64,000 nucleotides of DNA from the NCBI RefSeq assembly GCF_000764305.2, contig NW_025931904.1, positions 372,001 to 436,000 on the forward strand, written 5' to 3'. Of this stretch, positions 10,505 to 24,626 are shown piece after piece. Under the pieces are notes generated by a model. The model was given only the letters and a program-made list of their open reading frames with translations. It ran no database searches and had not been told where the DNA came from. The first letter of the stretch is position 1. Each line of letters starts with the position of its first letter. The stretch comes from Hyalella azteca. Lineage: Eukaryota > Arthropoda > Malacostraca > Amphipoda > Hyalellidae. A program made the position numbers and the translations under genes.

Positions 10505-11870
10505 TAAAATATACCACTAGTTCCACTAGGAGTTATAAAACAGGGAACATACATGCGCATCCCCCTCATTCAGCCGTACGTATTCTGTATAAAATAATAT
10601 AATATAATAATATATAACATAACTTTAGTATACAATAATTATCGGATAATAACAGGCATATATTTAAATTTAATTCTTATTATTTCAATACAAAAAATGA
10701 CTTATCCCCACAAATCATGTCCCTACATAGATTAATGAAAATTTACGTCGGTCAATGGGTAGAGCCTTTTTACGATTGTATTTACAGTAGGAAAATGAAT
10801 TCTCTTGAATAAGATATGTCAGTAAATCTAATATGGGATTCTGATCCAGAACGAATTGCATATTTGATACTTAAATTATGTAGGTTTTCAATAGATACAA
10901 CAAAATATTGTGATCGTCGTGCCCGTGAGCGAAAATTAGAAAAATTCTAGGAGATCGCCCAGTCATTATTTTGTATATAGTCTACAGTTATTTCACCACA
11001 GCGTTGCTTTTTTGGACGATAAACGATTAGTTATTGGGGCATCTGCACCGATAAAGCATCCATGCTCGACTATGAAGTCCATGCTCGACATCCATATGAG
11101 GTTTAGTTCCTACCTTGGAAAACAAAAATCTGAAGCAATTGTCACCGAGAAGATTGACTATATAATTGAAATAAATCATTGCTATATAGAAAAACAGAGT
11201 TACAAACCGTGTGTAACTTCTCAAATTTGCTAAAGCTAAAAAATAGTATGAAGACCATTCAACCGTTATGTTGTGTGACATGATCGTTTGAAGGTAAATA
11301 GGTTTCTTAAACTGAGCTCGAATTTTAAAGACAAGATCCTATGTTAAATTATTGCTGATCTGCACCGCAATCGATTTTAAATTCATTTTAACTGGACTAA
11401 CGATGATGCATTGGCGTCATATGAAGAAATCACGAATTTAAATGGGGAAGCAACAAGATAGGACAAGCCAATACTGTTATTGGACAGGGAACCAACAAGA
11501 TAAAATTTTCTCATTATAGCTTTTTTTAGGTTTCATCAAAAAAGGAAGAGCTAAAGCACCGTTAATGAGCATCATGAATGAACTATTCAGAAAAATGTAT
11601 GCCACTGCTGATAAATTTATATTCTTCTTGTGGGTAATAATGACCCAGTCTGACTAGACAAAAAAGCTTATCAGCGTTACGCTGCTCTCGGCATGCACTT
11701 GTGGGTAGGAAAGTGTGTTGCTATTTATACAATATTACCCATTCTTTTATTCTACAGAAAATTTACCTTGCATCTTAAATTTATAAATAAATTTGTAAGT
11801 TTATGATTAGATGATAATAAAGCAAGTAATAATATGCGTTTAAAAATTAATCTTTAAAGACAACACTTCC
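10505..11870. other. No confident gene; scattered short frames
   Basis: A 44-residue frame begins at ATG 10816 and ends at 10950 (starts M-S-V-N-L-I-W-D, basic C terminus). A second frame at 11012-11233 and a coding-like K-K-G-R-A-K-A-P-L-M-S run near 11545 follow. They could be pieces of a decayed gene or transposon, but no family is recognisable. Confidence 0.2.
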
Positions 11871-11959
11871 AAAGAATCCAGTGTCTGCAATCTCACAAAT
11901 GTACAACGAATTTCTCATTTAATTTTCAAATTAAAAATTTAGTTTTTCAATTTTTTTAA

Positions 11960-12060
11960 TATATAAATTTTTTAATAATCCAACTTTACACAAGTGTGCA
12001 AAATTTCAGGTCGATAGGATAAGTAGAAGTGTATTAAATTTCGATTACAAGATTTGTAGC

Positions 12061-12129
<69 letters not shown>
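11960..12129. repeat. Dispersed repeat 3' end with (CAGA)n tail
   Basis: A stretch containing GTGTGCAAAATTTCAGGTCG and GATTACAAGATTTGTAGCAG leads into about 17 copies of CAGA (12060-12129). Such sequences typically end arthropod retroelements with tetranucleotide tails. The body is too short to classify. Confidence 0.6.
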
Positions 12130-12132
<3 letters not shown>

Positions 12133-13740
12133 AGTGAAGTTAAAGAGAAGTGTTGTAAAAAATTAATCCTGTAGCTGAATAACTGAAAAATTTTATACAA
12201 ATGTTATTTTCCAGAATTTTTATCTAGTTTTTTTCCTCATAAGATCAAGCTCTCAACGGAAAATAATTAGAACTTCCAACGGATTCTACATTTTTACAAT
12301 TTTTTGTCCATTAAATTGACGGATTTCTCGTGAAAAAGTTAAGATGAAGCTGCGATCAAATGACTTACGAGCAATCTAATCAAAAGAGCTCCGCTCCAAA
12401 ACATTTCATCTTCCAAAAAATTCTAGTTAAAAAACGCGTACACTTTGAAGAATTTAGCTGTTTTTCGCTGCTTTAAACAGTGCATCAATGTAACTCCCAT
12501 TAACTTATTTCAACAGTTGATCAGCATATTTTTGTATAGCTTCAAACGTTTGGATATTTCTAACCTCATGAAGTCGAATCATTTATTGAAACGACGTGTC
12601 GTTAATTTTATTTGATAGTATTGAAATTCTTTTATATTCAATTTTTTTTTTGCTTTTATTAGACTTTGATTATACGCAGATTAATTAGATGACCTGCATT
12701 ATTATTATTCAAACAAATGGTAATTAAATTGTTTCATTTCAGTAAGATGTTTCTTTGTGTTTACGGAGCAATCAACTAAAAGGACCAACTGATACATGCA
12801 AAAAAATACGGATGAAATATTCAGGAGATATTCTCGGTTGAAATTCGTGCCCGCCATCCGAGAGCCACCCGCCTCAAAATTCTGCCGAAATGGATCAAGT
12901 CTTCAATATATTCTAGCGAACTGTGAGAGAAGTGTACGTACATCTGGAAGGATTAGAGCGCTTCCGATGAAAACAATATTTCTTGTATTGTGCTTTGAAA
13001 ATAAATTTTTGAAACATAAATTTAGCAATCGGCTCAGTAAAAAAAATGTAGAGGCTCTAAAAGTGTCTCGGCAAATTGAAATATTATAAAATTCAGGACA
13101 GCTGGTATCGAAAAAGTTTAGCAAGAAAATAATACGATGAAATTGAACAAAAAAGTATAAAACGTATCGAAAATCGCAAGTGGATTTCTGCAAAGCATCG
13201 AAGAGTTTTGAATAGTTCATAAGAAGAAAACATCGCTGAACGTTAGTACAGATTATTGTGTCGTAGACTGAACTTCTCCATATTTTAAAAGCTCTGCTCT
13301 CCCATTATGACGAGGTTTTGTGGATCTCTTTATGCCTCGAAAAGGAAGCTGAGCAAATTTTCTGCACCAACGACACTATTTAATAATTCATTGAAGAATG
13401 AAAACTTTTCATTTCATTTGGTTGAAGTGAACTGAACATATATTTATTCATTTTTGGCATAAATTGTTCAATTCAATTTGTAAAAAAGAGATATGTATTC
13501 AGATATACCATCTGACGACACTATTTTGGATTTGAAAGTTAATTCTGGTTCAAATTTCTAAATCGTTATATTTACATTAACAGCTGCGTGCTTCCATTAT
13601 TCAGAATAAGGAAAAGTCGTCAGATTTTTGTTGGTTATTATAGTTGAATCGATCGAATGTAATGTGGTCCAACAGGTTGACGAATGCTTGTCACAGATAC
13701 TAAAATGTTTTCATGGTCTCTTCAAGGTATTGTAGGAAAG
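12130..13740. other. No supported gene
   Basis: AT-rich. Frames near 12796-13089 (plus) and 12903-13220 (minus) overlap each other, and neither shows family features. Confidence 0.35.
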
Positions 13741-13755
13741 CAGCATCATGCTGCC

Positions 13756-13870
13756 AAATGAGTATGAACCAAAAATGTACTTGCATTTTTGGTTCATACT
13801 CATTTTTGAGTATGAACATTTTGGTTCATACATACCATTCTTGCTTTTTTTTGTTCATACTCAAAAATGC
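13756..13870. repeat. Cluster of alternating inverted GAGTATGAAC repeats
   Basis: 13756-13777 and 13784-13805 form a perfect 22-bp hairpin with a 6-bp loop. A second hairpin GTATGAAC/GTTCATAC follows at 13810-13831, and a fifth arm GTTCATACTCAAAAATG lies near 13853-13869. The same unit is flipped several times within 115 bp. Confidence 0.9.
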
Positions 13871-14477
13871 CCGCATTCAAACATGACTCAACAAATTCAA
13901 TCCTATTCAAGTACTTTATCCATTAATAGTACGTTATTGTGCAAAGTGTAGTAAATAATTTGAACACTTTAAAAAGGGGGATAATTCTCCTCCTAATTTG
14001 AATGATAATTTTGACGAGCAAGCACTAACATATAGTATAAAAGGAAAGTGCTATTAGTAATATGTATGTTAAATAATAGAGAAAAACTTAGCGACTGCCA
14101 AGCTGATTTACTTCATCATTACGAGCTGTCATCCCGTATTCCGTGAGGGTTTTTTAGATTAACTGAATAAATGTAGAAAACTGAAGGTATCTTCCTACCT
14201 TCACTTAGTTTTGGTAGCTCGGCGATTTATAAAATTAATGCCTCGAACCATTTGACCGGACTTCCAATTTTATAATTCAGATTTAATGTCTTTATTAAAT
14301 AAAGCTTTAAATTAATTAACATAATTTCGAGCACACGTAGCAGTTTAGCAGCGAAGCCATCCTTATTTCTATTATAACGACTCCAAAGACAAAACTTCTC
14401 TGCCCCTGTTCCGCGTCCTAGCAAGCAGTTCCAGTCTAACGTTCATTCAGTCAGCACACAGGATTAATCATGTCTTC

Positions 14478-14745
14478 ATCTTCAGCCTTCGTCGACGTCA
14501 AGATGTCGGATACGAACTTGTGTTTTAGTATTGTCTCTATGAAGCAGTAGAGACTTGTGGAGCGATCGGGGTTTGGCGGTGGCTACCTTTCGGGCGGTGA
14601 TGAGGTCACGGCGGACCACACTGGTACTATCTTTGAAACACCTATATCTAGTTGAAAGCGGGCGAGTCGGCTGAAGCTCGGGAGGCGCGTCCGATGGTGG
14701 CCACTGCCATCCTCGGCTCTCGAAGCGTTGCTTTCTTCCGGCGGT
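14478..14745. other. GC-rich island, possible exon or promoter-proximal segment
   Basis: GC content rises sharply here. The minus strand is open for 89 codons (arginine-rich). The plus strand has a short frame M-S-S-S-S-A-F-V-D-V-K starting at 14470. A TTCATTCAGTCAG stretch upstream (14443-14455) resembles an arthropod initiator (TCAGT). Neither frame is recognised, so it is reported only as an island. Confidence 0.3.
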
Positions 14746-15780
14746 CAATTAATAAATAATTATTTAGTTGACATTGCCTTATTTATCCCCCACTCGGCCG
14801 TGTTTTCAATAATAAATTATACGCAAGACGAGGAGACGTGCGATTTTCATTGCACGTGGCTTACTGAGGCTAATATCGCTGTAATAATCTCGAGATTTCC
14901 AACACTGTAACTGTTACCATCTGCTACCCTTAATAATATAGTCTATGAACGTTCTTCTAATTTGGAAACTTTCAATGATTATTTTATCGCACTTAACGCA
15001 ATGAAGTACCAAGTAGATAATAATATATTTGAACAAAATGAAAAATAATGAATTATTTCCGCAGTCCCGGAATTGTTTTCAAATGCTGCATCGAGCGTTA
15101 GTACTTAAACATCTGTTTAAATTATATATGCACCTGCCTGCGGTACTAATTCCGAAGAGTTCAACGCCTGATAATCTAAAATAAGTATATTACAGAAAAA
15201 TTAAAATCCGTGCGCTGACTATAAACAAAGTCATTTCGAACCTGCAGAAATTCCACCAAAAACGCAGCTATTAAGTGATTCTTTTTTTTCCGTAAGAGCC
15301 TTTATTTTCCTTTAGTTGGAATTTTTACACAAATTTGGATTTTACTGTTTTGATTTTGAAAAACAGACATGGTAAAATAGCTTATCTCTAAGAAGCAGAA
15401 GTATCATTGTACACAGCATCATTGTATTTAAAGCTCTTAAAATCAACTATTTCCACCTTTCATTTTACAAAAGAACGGAATTTGTGCACCATTCCAATTT
15501 GGGGTTCGTAAAAATGCAATCTCAAGAGCATTTCACCCTCACAGCTTTTTCTACTTTGCTCGACAATGGTTCGGAAATGCTCATTAAATGTTACGATCTC
15601 AAGCACATCGTTTCGTTGCACTGGATCGTGAACGGGAAAAAAAGATATTTTTCTGGGTCAGAAACGTCATTTTTCCGCGTATTCGGTTTCCGACCAAGAA
15701 AATTAGCATTTGCTGGTTGTAGTGCTTGAACGAAAACCTCATTGAAGTTTATTTTCGCGTTATTGGTAAAGTGCTATGAG

Positions 15781-15815
15781 ACCCTCTTGTTATTCGTTAA
15801 CAAGAGGGTTTTTTA
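15781..15815. repeat. Perfect 12-bp hairpin followed by a T run
   Basis: ACCCTCTTGTTA (15781-15792) pairs with TAACAAGAGGGT (15798-15809) across a 5-base loop and is followed by six T. It looks exactly like a bacterial intrinsic terminator, but in this eukaryotic setting it is better read as a short inverted duplication. Confidence 0.85.
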
Positions 15816-15950
15816 GCGCATAGTATTCTCATTTATGAAAAAAAGACGCTATTGTGCTCTTCATGTCCGTCCGTCCGTAACCTCAAGTTTTCGTCGACGA
15901 GAAAATGCACTCTCTGTCACTCACTGCAGTGAGTACTGATACAACTTTTT
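15816..15950 (-). repeat. Dispersed repeat E, copy 1
   Basis: It contains GTCCGTCCGTCCGTAACC, TTTTCGTCGACGAGAAAATG and ACTCACTGCAGTGAGTACTG, and matches 54010-54175 in reverse complement. It includes perfect short palindromes around GTCGAC and CTGCAG. Confidence 0.85.
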
Positions 15951-17930
15951 TGCCTTGTAGTTGAAACGTGTTTAACAGGCTCTAATTAGGTCAAAATTTG
16001 TCTTTCAAAATCATAGATATATTCACAAGAGACGCAGACTCGGATAAGCCTATACTTAAGCGATATATAATCGCTTGATGCATTTTGGGTTTTATACGTT
16101 TCTATAGCAGCCATAATTCTCTGCAATACGAATCATAGTGACATAAGAATATGGAACGAATCAATGTAAGATGCACTGATTATTCCGCAATCTAGTGTGT
16201 TGATTGTTCAGACAAGCTCCAGCTTAGTTGGCTAAACGGGTGTTAGATATCAGTCACCGGTGGTCAATATGTGAAGAAACGTCGATTTGTGCCTTTAATG
16301 TTCTCCATTCTTTGATTGTAACTAATGATTAGAAGCAAGAAACTTAGATTGATCCATCATTACCCTAAATAAGGGTGGTGTAGTCGTTAATGAAAGAAAA
16401 CAGGCGTCATTTTTAAAATATAGCCGAAAAGAAAAGAAGTAGAATTGGAAAGCAGGTTGGTTCACCTAATAAAAAAGTAGATTGCCCCGTTTTTTGTTAT
16501 TCTATTCGGTTTCGTGTTGGTTCCTTTTTTATGCGACTGAACACCAACAAAGTAATAATGCAAGCTTAATGAGGAAAATGTGCAATTTATTCATTATCAG
16601 AAAATACACAAAATATTTTGCACCCGACAAGTATTTCAAGAATGAATATCAAAAACTTATCATTTATAGGTCACAGTGGAAGTTTTTGCTAATTTTCATG
16701 TCGGCAGCTAAGCAAGATAGCCCTTCTATGCCCACTAGCCGAGAAATTTATTTCCTTACCTCCACTGACTTCGTCTGGCTTTACGAATGGAATCTAAATT
16801 CCACGCAGAAGTACATCGAATCCAAACGATGTTTGAACTTTCACAGTTTTCTGAAGGTGTATAAGTAAAATTCAGTTATGATTTTCAAGTTAATAAAGGA
16901 TTGCAGAGCGTGCTGTGATTGTTTTTATTCCGCTTCCGTCGGAAAAATTAAATAATTCCAAAATTCATAAATATGAAGCAATAGCCTTGGTTTTGCCGAC
17001 TTGGACCGTCAGAAGTCGTTTTAAACTAAATAGCAAATCACAAGGAAGTATCGTGCACAAGAACGACGCTTTTAACAGGTTTACGTAAATGCCGAGATTT
17101 GAAGCTTTTTAATCTTGAAAATAAACTACACAAGATGCAGTGATTTTGCTGAAGTCAGGCAGACGGGCACGTATATGCATGGCTGACTACCTTCATGTCG
17201 GTTAGAGTTCATTGTTTTTCAAATCGATTATGCTTTATTGTGCTTTAATGATTTATTAATGTTTTAATATCGACCATTTGTGACCCTTAAAATTTCTTTT
17301 GCACTATTTCTGGTTTTAGACAAGATTTACTTCTTACATATAAGATTAATTGTCTGGTCATTAATAAGTCATTTACTGATATAAAGCATTGTGGCGTTTG
17401 TTCGATCGATCTAGAAATCGAGTTGGTGCGTCAAATGTATGGCTAAATTTGTACTATACCTAAAATTTTGATACCGCGAGACGACGTTATAAAAACGGAA
17501 AATATCACCAAGAATGAGGGTAAAATTCAATGTTCTAAATATTTATTAAGTCGGGAAGGAAATGTTTCAACGGTTTCATCTCGAGTACGAGTAGCAAATG
17601 CCGCAAGAATTTTTTTGGCCAAATATCTGCGGGTATCTGACGTCCTTTAGAATGTTCCCTTAGATACCTGATGGGAATTCTCGACATGGTTGCTTTTGGA
17701 AGAAGCATGATTTATTGCGTTGGTTTCTTTTGAAACCAAAACGCTACATTGGAATCAGTTTCTATACTAAAATTGACAACGATTATCACAATGAAAACAC
17801 CATCAAGCATTATTTTTTAAGGCAGTGATAATCACTGTAAAAACATCAATTATCGCAATATATATTATTTAATCTTAACTATTATTTATACTACCCCACT
17901 TATAAACAGTAAATGTATTGTTAATACGTC
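15951..17930. other. No supported gene
   Basis: A 128-codon frame at 16482-16868 begins without ATG, is Phe/Tyr/Lys-rich as expected from AT-rich DNA, and has no recognisable domain. An imperfect hairpin GCGTTGGTTTC/GAAACCAAAACGC lies near 17717-17740. Confidence 0.35.
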
Positions 17931-20900
17931 CAGGTATTGATGAATGAGGCGGTAATCAAAGAATTGCATTTTTACCAAATTTTGGCTTATATTTGCGAGA
18001 AGGCAACATTCAATAAATTCTTAAAAATGAAAAAAATCTTAGATTCACAGGCCTTGACATTAACGTCTACGTTTAATCGTCAATGCAAGGTACTGGGGTC
18101 TATTTTATATGCCTTTATTTCCATGTATAGAAAATTACCTAAAAGAGAACGCTTCGCATCATTTTACGGAAAGGATATAAGTTGCAAAGCGAATAAAGAA
18201 TGCCGGATGCTCTGAAATTTCACCTGGAAATCGTTTAATATACTGGTGAGATGACAAATGTTTTCTGTCAAGTCAAACGACCATCAAAACAGCATTAAAC
18301 AGCGCTCTGTTTCAGGCAGCAAGATGATAGATGCGATGAAGAAGATCCATATAGGATTCTTCTATGATTCAATAACCCATATTAAATAATCTCAAGCTAA
18401 TTGTTTAGAGTATTATTTGCTGGTTTTCAAGTAATTACATATTTTTAAAGTTCTAAGTTTTCGTTGATTCCAGTTCCATTGGTGCCAACTTAATGTTAAA
18501 ATTACACAAAGTTTTAAAACTGACTTTGAATTACAGATAAAGTTTATTTATCATACATATATGCACACACTATGAATTCACACAATATTGGTGGGCATAT
18601 CAATTAAAATGGACCTCATTACACGACTACCGGAATAACTTTCAACTGGAACTTTTGACAAGAATAGTGGGGATATGACAGCTTTTTTGCGAAGAGCTTA
18701 TCCTATTATTATATTCACCCGGATCGCAAGATTCACTAGATTAATTTTTAACAGATTGCCCTGGTATTCTGAGGACCTGGCTTTGCCTTTAATGGTGTGT
18801 ACTGGTGAATTATTTCATAAGTGTCGAGATTGCTTTTGCCGTCAAATTTTGGTTTTCATTATTTAATTATCAAGTTCTCCCACATTTTAGGGCGTGTTTC
18901 TGAAGGAACAGGCTACGCTCATATCAAAACCAAAACATGCATTTCAAATACACGAGAACTCGAACGTTAGTTCAGATCCCTATTGCAAAAATGTTCTGAT
19001 TTTTGCCGGAAATTTCTTCGATGTGTGTTTTGTAACGAACAAAGGTAATATTCAGGGAAGGGTGATTAACTCGTATCGAAAATAATATCTTCTTGATTTG
19101 CTCAAATTCATTATATGTTTCACTTTGTCCGTAATAAGTACCGATAATTTATAATATTAAAATATTACGCAATTTAATCTAAACTGTGTCTTAACTTTTG
19201 CGCTGCTGTGTTGTATTCATAAGCGAAAGTAATCTTTGTAAGCGTTAGGAAATTCAGTCTGAATTAAATTTGTTAAAAGGCAAAAAAAGGAATATATGTT
19301 AATTAGGATTATAAATTTAAAAAGTTAAAAACTACAAAATGTTAATTTAAAAACTAAAATGTTGCAATTTTAAATTTTTAAGAGGCATTAACATTAATTA
19401 ATATTTGTTGATTTAACCATGATATTTAATGACAGACATTAAAAAGACAATTTTTAATAGGTATTTGAATCGTTAACATGATGATGCTAAATTAATTTCC
19501 AACCTAATCGAATTTTGGACTTGCAATGATTGAAATTGCAATGATTGAAATAAAAAAAATATAACGCGAATACTAATTCTAAAAATATAGTCGTGTCCGA
19601 TTTTAGCTGCAATTCAATTTATACGAACAAGCTTAAATGTCTTTCATGGAAACAGACTGTGAAAAATAATGGCATTTGCCGTGAGCATTTCGATAACGAA
19701 TTTAATATTGTTCAGCACTCAGAAACGTCCACGAGCCAACCATAATCCTGATGGTTGCTTCCAGAAATATCTTGAAATTATCTGTTAAATATCCTCTTTG
19801 TATCATAAGTTCGCTCGTAGAGGGCCGTAATTCTGTCGCCCGACATCCAGCCATATTTTGCCGAGCTTTTAGAGGAAGCATCAATGCAAGGTAGAATGTG
19901 TCCTTAAAAATACAGATAACGAGTTAAAATTACCCTAATGTTCTTAAATTCAGCCTCTGTATAAAAGCTAAGCAGGATTTTGGTCGGAGTTAATTGGTTA
20001 GTTTAAAGCATCGCAACGCTTCATGACACGCGCTCGGAAAAATGATATGCAAAAAAATTGAAATGTGTCATAATTTTACTGTAATTACGACCGTAATGAA
20101 CCAAATTAAACAATTTTAATGCAAACTTAATATACCTCTAAAAATTGCATATTGCCGGAAAAATGCACATGTTCCGCATCGAATGTTGTAAAATTTTACC
20201 ATTTTCATTTCCCATCCAAAGCTAGAATTCAAGTGAAACAACACAAAAAAACGATAGCGGGGATTTTTACGATTATTAAGGGTGCATTAAACAGCTTTAG
20301 TAAAATATTGGCGTTTCTGTGCCTTATCCATACAGTTTAAACAATTAGCAATACAGTGACGCGCATAACTTGCGAACACACTATACATTCACATTACACA
20401 TTTTTGTTAGCGTGCGTTGCAAACTTGCGTTGCTCTAATGACACAGCATGGGAATTTTTTTAAGATTTTGTAATGACTTGCGTTACGCTCACTGCAGTGC
20501 TTGCCTGTCAATTCTTGGTAAAGTTAAAGCGGTGCGGTCGCTTTAGCCCGGCAAAGTTGCACAGAATTTGTGCCTTGAAAAAGAAAAACAATCATCTCGG
20601 TCTCTGTACGCACTGACGTGGCAGCATATGACGTTATAATTAACTCATATGAGCGAAGTAAATCAATGATTTTCAATTATGTAGACATGTATGAGAAAGT
20701 TTTACATATGCCGTTGTTGGGATTGAGCTGTGACTCATGCTCGTAAATTAAATGATCGAGTACGAACATGAACTTTAGACTAAGACCTAACTTGAGTCGT
20801 TGAACGAGACTTTCGTACTGAAACGTACACTGAATAATAAATAATTATTACGTTTAATCAACGTATACATGCATATTATTAGTATTTTACAAAAAAAAAA

Positions 20901-23900
20901 CAAATTGTCCCGTCGCAATAAATAAATAAATAAATATAAAACAAATAAATAAAAAACAATGAATCTAAACACATAAAAAATATTTTAAAAAATCAATTAT
21001 CTATTATTATAGTGAATATGCTAATTTCGATTGAAGTGCAAACGTCCTTTGGACATCGGGGCAACACTCGCATATAAAGCAAAAGTTTAAAAATCAAGTG
21101 TGTTTGAATTACCAAAAACTATATTTTTTATTTTGTTATCATGTAATATATTCTTTCTTTTCTTACTTTCAAAAGGTTTTTCACGACCAAGTATGTACAC
21201 TTTTAAGTCTGTGATGACTACAGAGTATGTTTTGCAATGCATCGCGAGCTCATTTATAACTAGAGTGAGGGGCTTGCATTGATCATTTGCATTGCCATTA
21301 TTAATTTGTGCTTTTAATTATTAATCAACCTGTCAAAATTAACAGAGCTGAACTGACTACGCTTCAGTCCACTCATGTTTAGCAAGGCACCTATGCTTAC
21401 CTTATATATTTTCACAATAAATAAATTATTTTACATCAAATATCTGATTCAAACAGAAAATTTGAAATGCTATCGAACGCGATTTGCAGTTATAACTAGC
21501 GTAAAAATTTAAGCCGGGGAATTGATCTTGAGATGACAATATTTGTGTGATTTTCCTGCTCATCTGTTGATTTTTCATGGATTTAGGTTATGTAAGATTT
21601 CAAGTTTTATGCAAGATTTCGTTTACTTAGCTAAAATATTTAGTATTTTGTAAATTCCGCCCGACTTGAGCGTCAACTCGACTTGTGTCATCAGCATAAA
21701 ACTGAGGAAGTGACAAGCAATTTTCTAGTAAATGGAAATAAAATAAGAAATTATTACCCAGCATGGATTCATGGGAGAAGCTCTGCCTGCCTTACTTTGG
21801 CGTCGGTTAGCGACCGAAAATGCGCACAAATTTTCATGACTGATTTCTTGTTGGACAAAAAAGAGTAGTTTCATGCTACCTGCATGAAATTTCCCTAATA
21901 ATTAAATTTACTTTGAGATTAAAGTTTTCTGTTATAATTTTTCAATTTTCAAGTGTTTTTGTAATGAAGAATTTCTTTGGAAAGTGCTCATCGTTTTCAT
22001 AGTATAAAGATATGATAGTATTCACTCTCTTTGTAACCTGATTCCATCAATTTCCAAATAGAGTTTACACCCTGTTTTTCCTTCAAGCGCTTCACAATCA
22101 TTTATTTAAAACCTCCGAGCTCGCACCATTAATTTGAAAAAGTTTAAATTACATCGCGTTTAAAAATTAAAAGATTTGTTCAAGCTATTTGAGTTCTGTA
22201 ATTATTTCAGGCGAAATATATTTACTCGAATGCCGTAATGAAATAATAAGCATCTCGGATGACTAATAAAATCTATCTTATAGTGGCTGTGCATTAAAAG
22301 TAATTAGTGCTGAGAGATTTTACCGGAAGCGCAACAAACAACGTTCATCCTGAGAAAAAATGTGCGATGTTTTCAAGACCGAAATTGCGCAGGATCGTAT
22401 TCAGTTTCAACAAAAGGAAATGGAAGAAATTGCGTGAAAAACAATACCTTTCGTGCGACTGTTGACGTCGTAAGACTCGCAGTAAGAATGTTAAAAAATT
22501 AAAGATAAATTTCTAATATCTCTGAGCTGAATTATTGACTGCATTTTTTTTCTAAATTAAAAAAGTCCTTAGGGAATTTTGTTTTATGCATGGGCAATTC
22601 CCGTCGGAATTTTTCATCTTTCTGAGATTGGTCTTGAACTTATAAAATAATTTAAATATATAACAATGACTTCAGAAATTTGTCTGCCGAATATTCACAA
22701 TCTGGAACTATTTCATTCTTAATAATCACAACAAAGCAATGCATCCGAAAAATTTGATTCGCGTCTTAGATGGACTTTACTTTCTGATGTATCAAATCAT
22801 GGACACTGCAAAAGAAGACACAGCTTATTATTTATTTCTTTTTCCAAAGATTTCAGAGAGAATCGATAATTTGAAGCATGAAACACTTTCAGAAATCGTG
22901 CCTCGTGTCGAGGCAGTGGCTGACGCTACGTATTCGTCGTAGAGCGCCAAAACAAGCGGTAGCGGTGGTGACTTAGGCAATGTGATAGTTCATTGAAAGT
23001 TCCGAGTCCAGCAGAATGCCGAAGTTACGAACCGAAGACGCTGGCATGACGAACTAGTTTGGAATTTAGTTTTTCGAGCTGTCTAAGTCGGACAATAGTG
23101 GAGACAACGATTCAACAAATGTCATGACTCTCTGACTTTAATTCGGCATCAATTATTAGACAGCTGCAAGAACTAAGCTCCGCAGTAGTTTTGAATAAAA
23201 ACGGCATTCCTTTTGATCAAACTTGTTTTAATGAAGGGCTCTACTCTTAACAAAACGGTTCAGCAAATCTAAAATTTCTAGAACTGGCATTATTAATTTT
23301 CCCTGTAAAATTGTCCCATTTGATTAATATTGATTTTCTATGTAATTACTTGTCCTATTCCGACGTATAAATTATTAGAGATTATTACCCAGTATCCGGT
23401 AATCTAATACAAAATACAGCCAGGCACGAAGCCATCTAGCTATTTGGAATTTTAGTAATTTTAGTTAAGCTAAGTTAAGCTTGAGCTGACCCTATCTAAT
23501 TGCACTGCCAAGATTGCTGCAGATGAACCCGGTTGAACCCAGCGCTTGTTATAAATAATCTGAAAAAAAAACAACTGAAAACTGTCAGGGATAAATTACT
23601 CAGTAGATCTCTGAACTGGGAGCAATCCAAGGCCCAAGGCTTAAAAGACGTTCTGGCTTTAAAAGTAATCTGCGCTGCTTTGAATCTCCATGATCAGCAA
23701 CAGACTTCCATCAAGTGCTTAATTAATAATTCGTTGTCAAGCAAGGCAATGCACTTAAAGACAAAGTTCGTATAGCATTAGGCGTGCTGGATCAAAGCAG
23801 GGAAAGGCAAAATCATGGATGAACCTCTTGAGGAAAAGTAAAAAATCCCATCATTTCTTGCCATTCGCAGAAAATTTCCTCGGGGAATGTTGAATTTAAT

Positions 23901-24250
23901 TTTTCCAGTTTGAATACTTTGACGTTGTTTTTTTATTTGTTTATTTATTTTTAAATTTGTTGAAGAAAAATGCAGTAACATTTTTTGGCATTACGCAGGT
24001 TTTGACTTTCCGTGTTTGCTAATTTATCAAAAATAAAACTGTAGACGTTGTCGATCTGCTGATTTTGCCTTGTTGCTCTAATTTTTTCGTTGCTCTGAAA
24101 TGTGCAACATGGAGAGGAAAAACTTTTAACTTGCGAAGAAATTGGAATGTTGATAGAAGGTAATGAGAAAGGAATATGTTAGAACTACTAATAAATAACG
24201 AAGCCCATCATTTTAAATGAGATTTGTAAGCAGGGTAAATCGATATCAAA
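17931..24250. other. Long AT-rich stretch, no supported gene
   Basis: Isolated frames (17937-18215, 22739-22942, 23533-23775) show no family signature. A GC-raised segment near 20350-20650 has repeated GCGTTGC/TTGCGTT words and TGACGT sites and could be regulatory. A small hairpin TTTCATGC/GCATGAAA lies near 21870. Confidence 0.3.
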
Positions 24251-24626
24251 CACATTGAATAAACAATCGCTTGCTCTGTCACTGAAACGATCAATGTCCT
24301 GTCAAAAAAAAAGGATAAATAATCAATGTTTCATTCATAGAATCTTTCAGGTACATTATTATTTAAAATGTAGCGATGTAAATACATTTAACTATTGTGT
24401 CTGTGAACTATACATGAAAATCATCTTATCATACATAATTACGTTTTTGGCGTCTCTTAAAGAAACCTGGAAGCTCATTCTATACTACAAGGCTTCAGTA
24501 CGAACAGAAAAACTTTTGCACAATTCATTCACGTTTATAACTAGATGGTTCATGATAAGCATCATCCTCATTGCCAACTAAAAAAAACACCATAATAAAT
24601 ACAAACATTTTGACCTAAATGTTGTA

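Noticed and set aside
15781..15815. Intrinsic transcription terminator
   Set aside because: The sequence form fits, but there is no bacterial gene context anywhere in the window.
16482..16868. 128-codon plus-strand frame
   Set aside because: It has no ATG start, AT-driven amino-acid composition, no domain-like motif and no splice context. The length is compatible with chance in AT-rich DNA.
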